From: Lethocerus indicus
Lineage: Eukaryota; Arthropoda; Insecta; Hemiptera; Belostomatidae
Assembly: GCA_019843655.1 (NCBI GenBank)
Contig: JACDQD010000104.1
Location: 5,952,001 to 6,016,000 of the forward strand
Length of the DNA stretch: 64,000 nucleotides
Direction: 5' to 3'
Made by a program: the position numbers and the translations under genes. The notes under the pieces are model-generated. The model worked only from the letters and a program-made list of their open reading frames with translations, had not been told where the DNA came from and searched no databases. Positions 50,311 through 64,000 of this stretch are shown here, one piece after another (the first letter of the stretch is position 1; every line of letters begins with the position of its first letter).

Positions 50311-53300
50311 AACCTCCATTTCCATTACAAACAGTGTTGATAGCAACAATACCGAAGTTAGCGCGGCCGAGCGTCGGCTTCATCGCCATTTCGTCATCGC
50401 AGGGCAAAAAACAGACAGATCTGGAAAATAGTACGGCCGTTTTCTTCTCAGCCACTTTAACCTATTGAAAGTATCAGGGCGTTAACCCGAAGCTCCTGAG
50501 AATCGAATCCGGTGGCGGACCGAACTTTCATTCAATTAAAACTTCGGACTAAATCTAGCTGATCTGCATGAACTCCAGAAAACCTCAAAAATAGAAGTAG
50601 TATTTCTCTTTTTGCCAAAAACTTGAGCTGCGACTACCAAGGGAAAGCAGGTGCAGGGAACAACAAATCAATTACCATTTACGGGCTAATCCAACACGTA
50701 AATGCATGGCAAATAGGTTAAACTGGATGATCTTATAAGGACGAATAACAAAGTTTGGATATTTATTGTCTCATCACTGGAATACTATCGCCCTTACTTC
50801 CAATATTCAAAATAAATTTGGTTATAATTTCTAGTTTAAAGGCTAAAGGAATTTCATCACCCTTCCCTGTCCCGATCCCAATAACTATGAAAAAATACCT
50901 TTCGATAGGGAAACGAAAGGACCTTTTTTCAATATTTTTCATCAAATTGAATTTTAATAACGCCTTCCGAAGTGAAGAGAAATACTGAATTGAATGGCTT
51001 TCAGTGTGAATCAGTTATTGGTAAGGAACCGAGCTCCTTTTTCTTGATCTTTACCGATTTAAAATTGACGACTTGTAACATTTATTACACACTGACTGAA
51101 CATTTAACAGTCGAATGTAGTAATAAGAACTTATGTCCGTTCAGAAACACGGACGGGTGCGTGTCGGTAGATCATAAAATGTAGATTTCCCCGTCTACAA
51201 AGGGAGAGGGACCTCACGCATGTCTCCCCGATAACAGTACATTGGAGGTCAATGGATGGATTTCAATTAGCCGCGTAATTAGCGCTATAACGCGATAAGG
51301 TTGGCGGGCGCACAACAGGGGATGAACCTTATTAACCACCAATCAATAAAATCAATTATGGACGTATTACCAATCACAATGTTCATTGGAATTACCAAAT
51401 TGCAAAAACTGGATTCGGAGCTTTAACAAAAGGAGCTTCAATTGCCGCCTGCAAATTATTGATAATCCTGAAGTTAATATTTTTTACATGGGCTATTTCT
51501 CTTGGTTCGTTGATCATTGGGTGCTAACACCCAATCTTATATCCGAATGTTCATGCATCCGTACACTGCTGTCAAGTTTTTTGCTCTCATTTATAGAATT
51601 GAGTCATGTCTCGAGTCATGATTGCTAATTACTCAATAACTCACTGAATGCAGTGATAATGAATAACAGGTTCCATATATAATACACGAGAGAAAACCCG
51701 ATTTCGAATTACTGAATTATTATATCATCCCGGAGGTACTGAATCTTAATTTTGTTTGCATTATTTGTAGTTATTACTTGTAATACTGATAGTTGAAAGT
51801 TGCTTTGTTGGATTATGTTACAAGGTAGTTATAAAAGTTGGCGTTTTGTTCATCGAGACAGTATTTGTTGTAGGGCCTGACGTTCAAATATTTTTGTTTT
51901 TTCAATTCACAACCTGTCATACGTGTTTTACTGTTACGTCTGTTCGCTATTTGTTGCATTTGTTCTTCCGCAGAAAGCGGAGACAGAAGATCGAAAGAAC
52001 TATTTGTATATTCAAATTCATGTATATATATGAAACAGGTATATATATTGTTTTATTTCGTTCAGTTTGTCATATTTTTTGTTGCGGCCAGTTATTTATC
52101 GTTTATATATGGCATTTACTGCCAGTTTATAAACTCTCTTTTTGTTTTTCAATTTCCCCCTTTTAAGCCACACGCAGAGTAATTTGCCACTGATATTCAA
52201 TAAACTAGTCTACCAAATTCTTTGGCACGTCTCGCCGCCTTCTGTTTATCCATATACAATTTTGTCCGTAATATATTACTTTGCAAAATATCAAATAAAA
52301 GACGCTTATATCCGTCGGGTTTATGGATAGAATGCCCCGATTGAACTGCGAAAGAATCTGCGGAATATTATGCGATTTACTGCGGATTAAAAAAATTCTG
52401 GGACATGGTGGGGGCAGAGATTGGCGTTCAGGTGGAAAAATCTATAAACTCGGATAACTAGGTAGACTGGTGCCAGAAATGAGAAGGCAGACCCGTTAAC
52501 TCTGATCCTTAACCCACCTTTTTTTCCGAACAGCCAATGAATTAATGAAAATATAAATTAAGTTTAGTCATTTATGTAAGTATGTAGTACTCACGCAATA
52601 CTTTATAATTAACAAGATGGCGAAGAGCCACAGCCGTTCTGTTAGAGTATTATTTCCCTCGAGGTCACAGACAACCCCCTTGGCGAGGTTTTATAGCGCT
52701 TCCCAGACTAGTTTAATGTGGCCCTTTGTCTATAATGAAATACAGCTGTATTCCGTCTCCGCTCGCACTCCGTCGGCAGAACAATGAGAGACAGTATACG
52801 GCAAGAACTCGTATAAGTTCTGATATTCCAAACCCTACAGGAAAAAACGTGTCTCTCGAATTAATACGAAAGACAAATGGGTAATCTGATAGAACTCAGG
52901 TAGTGGGTAGGACAGAAACGGACTGAATAAAAAAGCAGCGTACTCCCGGAGTGGCAAACCCCGCTGTGTGGTACCGCAATTAAAAAGGCGGCGCTAGGTC
53001 TCTTTGATGATGTTGACACTATAATAGAGGGGAAAACACGCGGACTAGGGGACTGATGGGTGACACACATATGCTCGTTCAAAGGCATCGGCCCGCCCCC
53101 TCTTTCAGCTGGCCAACTGCCCGCAAATTGCGTCACATGGCCTTAAACAAACGCGAGGCATTTTATTGCTCCCGCTTCCTTTTATACTACATTCGGACAG
53201 AACACTATCATAAAGATAAAAATACTTCGATAACCGATCCATGTGTAAAATAGTTTTTCACATGTATATCTAACATCCGCTCTGGAATGACATAGCAATC

Positions 53301-54620
53301 CAACATTGCCAATGGATAACAAACATTTCATCGAAAAGTCGTAAAATAATAACAAACATTGCTAAACTGAATTACGGCACCGACCATATGTAACACAATT
53401 TAATGTTGGTTTATTTATCACGTGAAATAAAAAAACTGTATAATCTCATATTAGGTTTTCTTTCCTTCATTTATATAACGCTACTCCATAATTATTTCTG
53501 TTACAGATGTCAGTTTTAGTCCTGTGTTATCTACGAATTGTGTAGTAGTTTATGTATCGAATTTTGGTTGGTACTTAACCGTAGTCTCGCAGTCTAGTTT
53601 CGATCTTAGTTAGTTAGCAGTCCGGTGTTTAACAGTCTGCTGTATCTCGCAATAATTGATAGTCTTATTTTTCCCCTATCCTCAGTAAGACATCAATACA
53701 GCGAAATAATGACCATTAAAAAATAAAGTTTTATATAAAAATGTCCGAAAGTTTCTCACTTCATGCAGATATTTGTTAAATGAAAGAGGGTCTAGTGAAC
53801 CATCAAAGTTTGATCAAATCGATTGTTATGTATAGACAATCCAAAAAGATTTTGAGAAATACCAGCACAAAGATTACTACCAGAATATGTGGTAAAATAA
53901 CATCTCAGACATCCCCTTATATTTAGTATAATCGTGGATTATAGGAGCGAATAGACTCGGACATTAATACCAGAAGGGGACACAAAACTTTTAAATTAAT
54001 TACATTTGTGATATTGATTATCACAGTCGCAATCCATCAATTATTATTGATTGTCAAATACTTGGTATTACTCAAACGAGTACAATGAATAAAAGTTTTT
54101 TGTATGTGTTTCTGATAGCCACACTCGACTAAACTCTTGCAAATAATCATGTGCTAGTCATACCATAGGAACATACAGAACCTATATTCCTGCTTCTCAA
54201 CTTATTACCCTGCTCAAAAATTCCATTTTAAACATTGAACGCGAATAATATCTTCGCAAATACAAATATATTAATTTGGAACAGCATGAGTTGCAAATTG
54301 AGTTCAGTTTGCCTCTATAAGCTTCTATCCAATAATGTAATAGCTTGTTAGAACACACCTCTAAATCATATCGAGGCAGTATTAAAGTCAGCGCATATAA
54401 ATTTATTCTCGTTGGAGGTCATTGAAAGAAATTCTATTCAGAATGAAATCTCATTATATTTTAATAAATTACGATGCCGAGTAAAACGACCTTTCGTTTT
54501 CCTTTAGAAAATGGCCTTTCTAATTTCCTGAAACCTCCGATTGACCGCATTCCCAATTACCAGCAAACGGCCATTATTACACCGTAAAACAATTGATTTA
54601 TTTAATTAATTTATAGCATT

Positions 54621-54675
54621 TTATTCATCATGTTCATATCATTCATATCGTCCATAGCATCATATTCATTTTAAT
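54621..54675. repeat. Degenerate TCATAT minisatellite
   Basis: Irregular repetition of ttcat/tcatat/ccat units over about 55 bases. Simple-sequence DNA without coding potential. Confidence 0.6.
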
Positions 54676-56235
54676 CATGCATTTATGGTGGTAAAGCGCC
54701 AAAACTGTTCACTACTGAGGGTTCGCATGCTCTACCGATGGGACGATAAATGATCAATGAAACCTAGAAAAAACGACGAGTTTTTATTGAAAAAAACATC
54801 CGAAGATACGACGGGAAAACCGCAAATACTTTAGGTCGGAAAATTTCTCCTCTATAACGTTTTACAGGTCAAAATTGTTGAAGGTGAACATTCAACTGAA
54901 AACGAAAATGTTAAATCGGCCGAATTTTACCAAAAAGGCTTGTATTTACGGGTTGTTCCTCGTAACTTTAGACCTGCTTCCAATCAGAGCGGGAGGCCAT
55001 CATGAGATGTGGGAAATGGATAAGGTCAAGATCAAATGTCAGCCACCCCACGATATCTCAGAAAATTAGATATATCCCATAAACTGTAGCCTACAGAGAG
55101 TCATATACAGTGTGACTCTCCTTTGTTTAACTATTATTATATTTAATACTATATACATATACTATATACTACTTTTAATACTGACGAAACCGCGTCAGTA
55201 CGAAAGAAACAGTGAGAAACCCTCGATAAATTGAGGGTTGGAATCGTTCAATCCGACGTAAGAAACGGGATATTAACCGCAGATCCGATATCTCTTAGAG
55301 AAAGTGAAATCGGTGTTTATGAACCGAGTTAATCTCGCTCTCAAATATTTTCGAGGTTATAAAACTTTCCTGACTTTTCAGTTGGGGCTCGCGAACTGAA
55401 ACCGAAAGCCACAGCTTAAATTATATCGAAAATGAAGGAAACGATCTAAGGCGCGCAAAGCCATATAATACAATAATTTAACTCATTAATACAGACCCGC
55501 TCCCTTATTAAAACATAACCTCGCGTCTCAATAAATTACTTGAAAGTTTTCCGAAAATAATTAAACATTTTATTTTTAATTATGCAAGAGAGCTTTCTCA
55601 GATGTGGAATACACACATGATTTTCTTTCTTTCTCGAATACCCATAGGCTAAGTTCATTAATACTGAACTGTGATTTTCTACCTTATTTTCAAATTGCGA
55701 AATCTAAATTTTATAAACTCTGTCTTAATTATTAATACATATGTTTCTACTTTAAGAACATGGAACATGTTTCTTTGATGGATGGTTTAATATTTCTGAA
55801 ATGTGTGCGTATGGGCACGAAAAACATGTATCGGACTGTATTGCAGATATAGGACTAAATACGATGGATTACGAAATAATGGTCACACGGGAAAACAATA
55901 AGGACATATACATTATGCAAAAAAACGTAAAAACATATATAACTGCTATATATTCCAGATAATCCTCAATTTTTTTCTGCTGTTCCAATGTTAAATACAG
56001 TTCTTATCCCTTTCATACTGCGGTACAACATATGCTAAACTCGTGTTCTGACTTGTGCTGAATGTGTATACCTGAATCCAGATCAGGGAATAATCCTAAC
56101 TCCTTGTACTAACTAACGGAGCGTCATAAATTCCCTATTAACCGACTCAGCTAATTGGGCTCAAGCGCTCATTAACGGTAAAGTGAAAACACCTTTACCC
56201 TTCACGGAGAGGCGGGACGGTGGGGGTTGACGGAG

Positions 56236-56270
56236 GCGAAATTTCGAAAGTGAAATTTCGAAATTTGCGC
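56236..56270. other. Inverted and direct GAAATTTCGAAA repeat
   Basis: gcgaaatttcgaaa is followed three bases later by aaatttcgaaatttgcgc; the two halves are nearly reverse complements and also share a direct core aaatttcgaaa. It looks like a duplicated palindromic binding site or a small foldback. Confidence 0.5.
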
Positions 56271-59200
56271 AATACGAAATGTCAAGATATTAGTCTACCC
56301 ATCCAGAGTCTGTAATTTGGCGGTTTCGTATACGGACAAAATGGGGAGAAAGTGTGGCAATCGTTGCGGGTAACCCGCTTTTCGACCCGGTCATACTTTC
56401 TCGGATCGCAGAAAATATTCGAAAGGTTTATTTACAAGCTATTGGAATCAGATAAAAATTAAAGTTCGAAAACAGGGATCCGGTTGCTATATCTCAAAAT
56501 CATCAGTAGAAATTATACGAGTTTCTAATGAATAATAATTGTAGAGAAATGAATTCCTTTACCACCGGACTCCCCTTTAGTTCCACCGATTATAGGGAAT
56601 AAACGCAAAGGAGTCGCTAAACAAAAATGATACACCTGGAGGACGATGACAACTCTCTACTACCCTCCAATGTCTTTAATGGTGTTTTGTACCTCTTTAT
56701 TAAAGTGTACATAAATGTATCTGTTAAATGATGGTAGGATCATTTTTAAGAACGATGAGAACTATGAAAGAATGAGTTCGGCGGTATATAAAAAAAATTA
56801 TGAAATGAAGTCATTAAATTACGAATTGCGTGCATTTATCAGAAAATGAATAAATTCCATTAAATTATATAACACTTACAATTGCCAATCCACCTTAGAG
56901 AAAAGAGTACGAGTTTCTTACCTGAAAAGAAAAAAAATCTGTTAATACCGTCAAACAAACTTAATGTCACAATTTCATGATCAAAATTGAAAAAAGGATG
57001 TATACATTTGAATTAAATTTGAAATGTAAAATTCGAACTAATGTTCCATTTTTGTTGTTTCATTCATTCAAGCTATTTAGAGAATTTTCATGAGATGTGT
57101 ATTTTTTAATTTTTAACTGAATTCCACAGAATTCATGGAACTGAATTAAGCGCAAATTGTTTCAAGTTTCTCAAATATAATGTAAATTCGTGTCGTACAG
57201 TACAGTTGGCTAATGTTTTTAATTTGGAAACATTTAAGAATCCCGGATAAGAGGAACTTAACAGCGTACAAAGCACGGCACAGTCAAATCACATAAGGAA
57301 CGTAAATATCTGTTACAGTAGTAGTACGGAGAGTTGAGTCCCGAGTAAACTTGAGCTAACACGCGACATGTGCGAACCATTAGTTTCTGCGTTTATCTGC
57401 GGACATTAGTTCGTTGATACGGGTGGGCTTGGTCATGCAATTCCAGCATAACTACATTACTAGTCTAGTGGCCCAGATTCACCGGATTTGAGCGAATACC
57501 CTCCAACGCCCTTTCTGCCCTATTCATGTTTCCGTTTCTTTAATTAAGAAACTATGTGTCAAACATTCAGATAAAAAATGTATATGGGAAAAATTAAATT
57601 GGCTGTATACGAGGACTAAATAAAATTTGATTACTTTCGTGTAACACACATATAGATGCTCATAAGAGGAGAGGCAGCGTCATTCTGTGAATAAGAAAAT
57701 TATATTTCGATACTTATTTAATTATCACTTTATTAAATATTATTATTGTTAGAAGCATTTTGAACTGCTGTTTGTTCGTGTATATTGCCCTGTCCAAAAA
57801 CAAAAGAAGGAAAATTCAGGTGAAGTAAACGACCTCGTTTTGAGGGCTCATATTTGGGTTTACGGTCGGTCGCTACCTGCTAACTGACGCCATTCCCTCC
57901 CACCCTCCCTTTGATTCATGGATTTCCGATTCAGCTGCCAATTCCTTCGACTTTTCCTTATTTCCGCGCCCCTTCTCCAACTAGCACCAGAAAAACAACC
58001 CAATTGTCAGTTCGTCGCCCCGCACTATTTTCAAAATAACAAAAGATCTCTTTACACTTTTATTCGATACAGAAAAGGGGCAGATAGAAATACATCACTG
58101 CAGAATGACGATAAGTGACGAATAGTCCTTCGCGGCAGTAAAATAGGCGCGGAAATATTCTACCAAAATGCAGTCAATAACTTAACAAGCAGACAGAAGA
58201 AATTATGCAACAGGAATCAGGAAGAAAAATACTTTTAATGGTATTAAGCTCTACTGGTAACAGAGTTTTTGACACTACTGCTCCATTTGTATCGATAAAT
58301 TAAGTGCAATATTATTAAAGTGGGCTCTAAAACGACAATCCAGAGATAACTGTACGTGTACGTATTACAACATCTTATCAACTCAATATGGGATACAGTG
58401 CGCCGTTCATGTCCAAGAAAATATTACTAGCAGTATTCCTCCTTTAAAATCTTGTTTAAAAGAGAGCTATGAAAGTGGACCCCTGGGTTGGTATAACAGT
58501 TATATGGTTTGAATTAAGTTTATCGTCGTAGTGTGCCTATCTAGCGGGAGGGATCAAGTCCTCCTAGGGAAGTCATTCCTTCTAGAACAAAAATTAAATA
58601 AGGAAATAATAAAATTTCTATTTTATACATGAGCTCTTCCAAAATAAATTTAAATATTTTTGAAATGATATTGTAAGTTTGTATGGACATATTGATTTTA
58701 AAAAATCAAAATTTTTTGAATTGATCATTTGATTTCATGATGATCTTCCCTAGCTCGGATCTCATAAAAAAACTAGATCTGTCGACTTTCGATACAACCA
58801 AATATTCGAAACCAGTGTTCACTAAAACCGCAAAAGTTTCACCGAACAAAACCGCGCGGTCTGCGGTTTATCCAGGTATATTAGTTGTATTGATGCAAAT
58901 GATAGTACCATTCGAAATATCTCCTTTCAACACCTCCAGACTATGTTCAGAGGAAATGGCAAATTCATTATTTATTGTACCTTTGCGGTATAATATTGCA
59001 TAATACATATTCCATAGTGATCCTAACTGAATAGTGTAGTAAAACAAAAATGAAAGGACATATATCCTGTTAATAAGAGGACGAGTCAAAGAAATCATTC
59101 TACAGACCTCCGTGACATTAGGATTGGTCGGCCATGACTGAGGATTATTTTCATGGGCATTCAAGAGAACATCTGTTTCCGGTTGAACCATAATTTTCCA

Positions 59201-61564
59201 CATCATGATTTTTTTGGACACCGAAATTGCTAGGTTGACTAATTGTAGCCCACAAAAAACGATAAAGACTAAATAAAACGCATAAAAATCTTCACGTTAC
59301 GATGAATATTCTACATGTTTTACGTTATTACTAGTTTAATAATTGTAAATTAAACTATTCGATTTCTTATTTACGGAATGAACACAAAAGTCAAGTCAAA
59401 GATTCGAGTAATTTGTTTAGTTTTTTCAAAACAAAAGTTGCAATACAATTTGGACTCCTAGAATTCACAGAATACGATTCCAGTTTCAAAATGTTCCACT
59501 CATAAAGTTTAGGGCAAACAGAATACTTAATTTTTAATATTGGATTTTTAATATTTAAATACTAATATTGGCATTTTAATATTGGATCAAAGCAGATAGC
59601 GTCGATAGCAGGGGTCTGGCGCAACTGCTTAAATTGCAAACAGACTCGGTGCACCAATTATCGTTATCGCAGAACAGTGAAACTGATTACCTTATACAGA
59701 ACTTATACGGGGAGATAACTGGCAATTCTGATGTTTGAGATTGGTAATTTCTCAATCTGCGAGAACACCTTCAGGGAGTAAATATAATAACATCTGGACT
59801 TGGAGACATTCCATAAAAAATAGACATTCATAGAAAAATAAATATCAACTATTAGCTGATATGTTACAGCTGAACGATTCTTTTGCTCAGTATGTTCCCA
59901 AACGTATTTTTTTAAAAATTAACTCTCGGTTGATTTCTTTCCGAAAACATTACTTAATTAATATAAATAAATATAATTGAACTTAAAAAAGATATTGTAT
60001 ACAAGAATTGACCATTTTCAATTTTAAAAATACATAGAGGTAAAAAACACAAATGGCTAAAAAATCCTATAAAAACTTGATTGTTTTCACTTCTCGACAC
60101 AGTGAGAAATCAAAATGGTATCAAGAAAGACTTAATATCAACTTTATATGACCGAACAACTGGTTTTAGACATTACAGTAATCTGCAATCGTAGGATAAG
60201 AAACCTGGAACGCGGACACTTCGTGAACGCGGAAGACATACTTTCTTTTCTGCAGTTCCACTGATTCATTTTCTTTTTTTTCATTTTCAAGAAGGTGAAT
60301 TACCTCGTCAAGGAAATACCGAAGGTACGCCCGAAGGTTCGAGAACTGCACGCGAACACAACTACCGCCGGAGCTACCACGCAAACACTTTTTCTTTTCC
60401 CATCGTAACCAAGTTACAAACGAAAATGACGTTTCAAAACCTTTAGCCGACAGAAAAAACCGAGGATCAGAAAGGTTTCTCGGGAAAAACCAATTTCATT
60501 TCTTTCCTTCAAAAATCCCCCCCGTCTCGGCTTTTCACGTGGGACTCGTCGTCGGCCTACGCTGCCAACTTTGCCGGAATATAATTTCGATTAAAATTAA
60601 ATCCGCATTACCAATTTTGAAATATTGTGCCGTTTCATCGCAGCGTTTCTTATCGTCGACGCCGTTTACCCGATTGATACGGAAAAACGAGCTGACGTCT
60701 GAGATTGGCCTACGCCATTTCCTTCGGAGTTTTTACTGAACATTGGAATATTTATTGTGTAAGTTGGAATGCGAAGATGGATCATTATTACAAGCCCATG
60801 TAGCCAACGTCTGTTTTAAATGTTCGTTTTTATCAATAATAAGAAACATTAACCCAAGAAAATTGTTGTCCCGGACCTCTAGGTGAGTAGACGAAATCTT
60901 TCACTGGCTCTTATACAAAAATTTATTACAAAGGAATTCTTTATTTCTCGTCCAACGCGTATAAATAAAAATAGATCATACTAATAATAATAATAATATC
61001 GCCTCAACAAACTGACATTCTGGCAGTTTATTAACGTTTCTAAATACTGTCAAGTAAAATTATACGGTCGGTACAAAACTATTGCTGGAAAACGAAATAA
61101 TGTTTTATGAATAAGAAAGAGCACAGGTAGCGGTAATCCGCCAAAACAAAAATACAGGGAAATGATCGCATGTTTTGTTGCTTCGAATTGAACATTAGGC
61201 ATTGTTTGGTACAGAAAGAAAATTAAAGATCTTGTTTGTAACATTGTTTTATATCGACCATATATATTGTATGATTTATATCTGCTGCAATAGGAATGCT
61301 TGCTTACTACGTTTCAGCATACAACATGAATTTCTAGCAAGATTTTGTTACGGTAGAAAGTGGGTCAATTTGGCAGGTATAGGCTCGAGCCGAAAACCAT
61401 TCGGTGGAAGGAGTGGAAAGGGAAGTGCCCCAGTAAGCGATTCAGCCCCTTCCGGCTGTTAACAAAGCCTCAAGTCCTCCCGCCACAGAACGGCCATGTC
61501 AAGTCGTGTAGCCGGTCTCCTCCCGACTTTGAACTATGACGGTAAGCCCCGCGTCGGGACCGGC

Positions 61565-61576
61565 GGGCACGTGCCC
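61565..61576. promoter_or_regulatory. Perfect 12-bp palindrome with E-box
   Basis: gggcacgtgccc is self-complementary and contains CACGTG, in a GC-richer patch (about 61380-61640). It has the same extended E-box as the paired sites at 37868-37895. Confidence 0.4.
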
Positions 61577-64000
61577 CAGATTTCGCCCTAGAGGATTTGT
61601 ACGAATCCCCCCGTAATTAGTTTCACTTCCAAAGCGGAGGACAGTTGTATTATGTCATGGCTACTCGCCGGGCGAAATTATGCGATTTCTAATTTTGCAC
61701 TCATACGCGGGAAACGAATAATAAGACTCTATTCAATACCGGGGCCTTAAAAACGCGGGTGATAATATTCGGAGCGCTTGGAAAATATTTTAAACTCAGT
61801 GACAGGGTAATTTTTTCCTAATGCACCAATCGGTCTGAAAGTTTCAGTAGGGTTATTTTCCTCGATTTGGTCCCTGCTCAGGATAAAGTCCCTTTTGGGG
61901 CCACCGATAACGTTTATGGTGATGATGGGGCCGGCCGAACCTGTTGAGGCCATTGTCCTTGAACTTTACTCAGTATATTGGGCTCTGTTTCGAGCTAACT
62001 ATGCCCTCGACCGAAGGCAGCATCGAGATAACAAACTCTGCCCCTGCTAATGAAACCTCCTCTAATCCACAGAGTGCGGTGGAATCTCATTAAGACCTTC
62101 GATCCATTGTCCTTTATTATTTACCATGAAAATTTGTCGAAAAGAAAAGATATTGTTAGTCAATTGAGTATTTTCTAGGCAGAATTCTATAGCACTAATA
62201 TAACAACTAACATATATCTTGAAACGGTCAACACATGAACGCTCCTTACAAGTTTTTATTCTCACACCCAGAGATTAGCGTGAAACTCAACAATCCGCAG
62301 TTACAGGGCTACTATAAACTCGATACACAAGATAAGGCAAAGCTATCCAATATTATAATTTCATTTCTTCTGTTTACACTTACGCCGAGCCATGTTTAAG
62401 ATGTGTACCTCAATTCTAATCGGTTTATAAAAAGTCACATTCAGTCATTCTAAAAAAGTCAAATTCAGAGATGAAAAATTTAACGTAGAAAGACATTTTT
62501 TGGCTAAATAAAAATCTAAACATCTACAAAATTATGTAATAAAATGAAACATAAGACCGTCGTCACGAATCTGCACGGTAATTACAATTTGTATAAAGCA
62601 CAAGAATTTATAACTCTTTTGTTTAGAAGGGTAATGTGTTCTACTTTTTCTTTCAAATTTTGCCGTAACAGGTTCACGGAGGAAGGCTGAAATTATTTCA
62701 GCAATTTCAAACTTAAATTTTAATACCGAAACTGCAATCGGCGAGTTCGATCTCTCGAATAACTGCTGTTATTACAAGATGCAAATGAAAAGGATCTCCT
62801 AGCTGACTCAGTGTTCGGTTGAATGAAAGAGCTCGTGTTCTCAGTTTGGAACGGTCCCAAACGCATAATATTATTGACCCCGAAACTCAACAGAAATAAG
62901 ACTATTGCCAAGGTCTCAGCCCAGTGGGCGTTGACTTCAAGTTGCCAAAATGACTGGGTCAAAATATATTCTGTTTTTTCACAAAGCTGTGAGACTTCGA
63001 TGCCAAGTCTGCGAAAAATTCATTTAGTCGGAAAGACAACGCGTCTAAGACGTCCGTCTTAGATCATACGTACACCTCCGACGGAATAATGAATACCTTG
63101 TTCCAGTATTATTTTGAGAATAATAAGTTACCAAGAAATTACGCGAACTTGAAAGCAATGGTTCCAATCTGGATATTTATTTAAATAATAACACGCAACA
63201 TATAATACGTGTAATACATCATTTCTAATCTTCATAAACAACGTAAAAGGAAATATCAACTATAAAATGTTTTTATGTGCGAGGAATGAGTGCTCCACAA
63301 AACGAAATCCAAACCGAAAACTGGGGCATTCCTAATAATTATAAAAATATAAAAAGTACGGTGGGGGTCGAAAGTAAGGTTCGTTAAAAGTTTCGAACTG
63401 GGACAATGTTTTTACGGACAATAAAAATTCGTTCTCAATTGCAAACCGGAATATCATACCGTTTGGATAAAACTAGTAATCCGGAATACATCGTGTACGC
63501 CCCCCAATCAGATGAAATAATGCACTCAAAAAGTTCAGTTCCGCCATTGGGTTACAGGTTCGATTCCTACACTCTCATTGTTCCAATATGCTTATGCCAT
63601 ATAAAGTCGTAACATATATCGTTGTACCTATCTTGATCACAATGCTTCAAGTATGATCGAATCTAGTTGCTGATAGAATATTCATTTTCTAGGTAAACAA
63701 ACCAGTTTTTCGCCATTATATTGAGCCAAAGTCTTATGCGCCCCAAGAAAAAAAATTCTAGATTATGAAAGGGCGCAATTTTTCTTTGGTAATAATAATT
63801 TTACGCGTAATTGTACGAGAACCATAATTTTCGCTGGTTATTTTTCGAAATTCTGTGAAGAAGAGGAGGAGAGGTGGTAGGAACAGTTCCAGGCAGTTGG
63901 AGGCTTATTGACCTTTTCTTCTGGGAACTGGAATGGGAGTTTGATGGCGGCGGAGATCTTGGAGCGGAAAGACAAACGAGCGGGGCCAGTTGCCGAGGTC

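Larger units (their letters stand above)
29213..64000. other. 35-kb region upstream of bestrophin with no recognised exon
   Basis: No frame here matches a protein family that I recognise. The longest open frame (45079-45555 forward, 158 codons) has no domain, coiled coil or convincing splice context. Since bestrophin still needs its N-terminal exon, the region is most simply its 5' intron plus regulatory DNA, with the missing exon either unrecognised here or beyond base 64000. Contents that can be named (CRE sites, E-box pair, palindromes, microsatellites, SINE-like parts) are listed separately. Between them are stretches of mixed AT- and GC-rich sequence typical of non-coding DNA. Confidence 0.5.

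Noticed and set aside
50480..50515. Reverse-strand B-box-like ggattcgattctc
   Set aside because: The T stem does not pair and there is no A box; resemblance to the SINE head at 40897 is too short.
54770..54810. Reverse-strand peptide RRIFGCFF resembling part of the bestrophin N terminus
   Set aside because: A stop follows almost at once, the preceding conserved residues are absent, and no donor is in the right place.
63557..63567. Perfect tRNA B-box ggttcgattcc
   Set aside because: No A box or foldable D arm upstream at the required distance, so no tRNA gene is claimed.

Overview
The window is animal nuclear DNA, most likely from an insect. It is AT-rich, its genes are split by introns with GT-AG (once GC-AG) borders, and the reconstructed proteins match metazoan families with insect-like detail. 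I cannot name the species. No bacterial, viral or CRISPR features were seen. Three protein-coding genes can be rebuilt exon by exon; nearly all other open frames are antisense shadows of GC-rich exons or chance frames.

Layout: 1-900 is repeat-derived: two tandem units of about 290 bp, two shorter inverted relatives, and a scrap of a dispersed element. 3183-7156 (+) is a complete six-exon polyprenal reductase gene (SRD5A3 type, 302 aa). 9948-15700 (-) is a complete eight-exon oligosaccharyltransferase OST3/OST6 subunit gene (TUSC3/MAGT1 type, about 329 aa). 19926-29212 (-) holds ten coding exons of a calcium-activated chloride channel of the bestrophin family (665 codons, complete to the stop). 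Its first coding exon of about 25 residues was not found. 29213-64000 has no recognisable protein exon and is probably bestrophin 5' intron and/or upstream regulatory DNA.

The first two genes converge and serve one pathway. Polyprenal reductase makes the dolichol carrier, and the OST subunit is a thiol oxidoreductase of the complex that moves the glycan from dolichol to protein. Bestrophin lies tandemly upstream of the OST gene on the same strand and is functionally unrelated.

Items most worth a second look: a GC-AG intron inside the bestrophin pore-domain coding sequence; a nested 69-nt hairpin in a bestrophin tail intron; a terminal OST exon with only 16 coding nt that restores a family-like C terminus; an open reading frame of about 103 codons from a dispersed element inside a bestrophin intron, with a second copy 22 kb away; a tRNA-like SINE head; and three perfect CRE palindromes within 5.2 kb of the upstream region, one next to TATA and CCAAT boxes oriented toward bestrophin. 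I found no clear evidence of a wholly new gene system.
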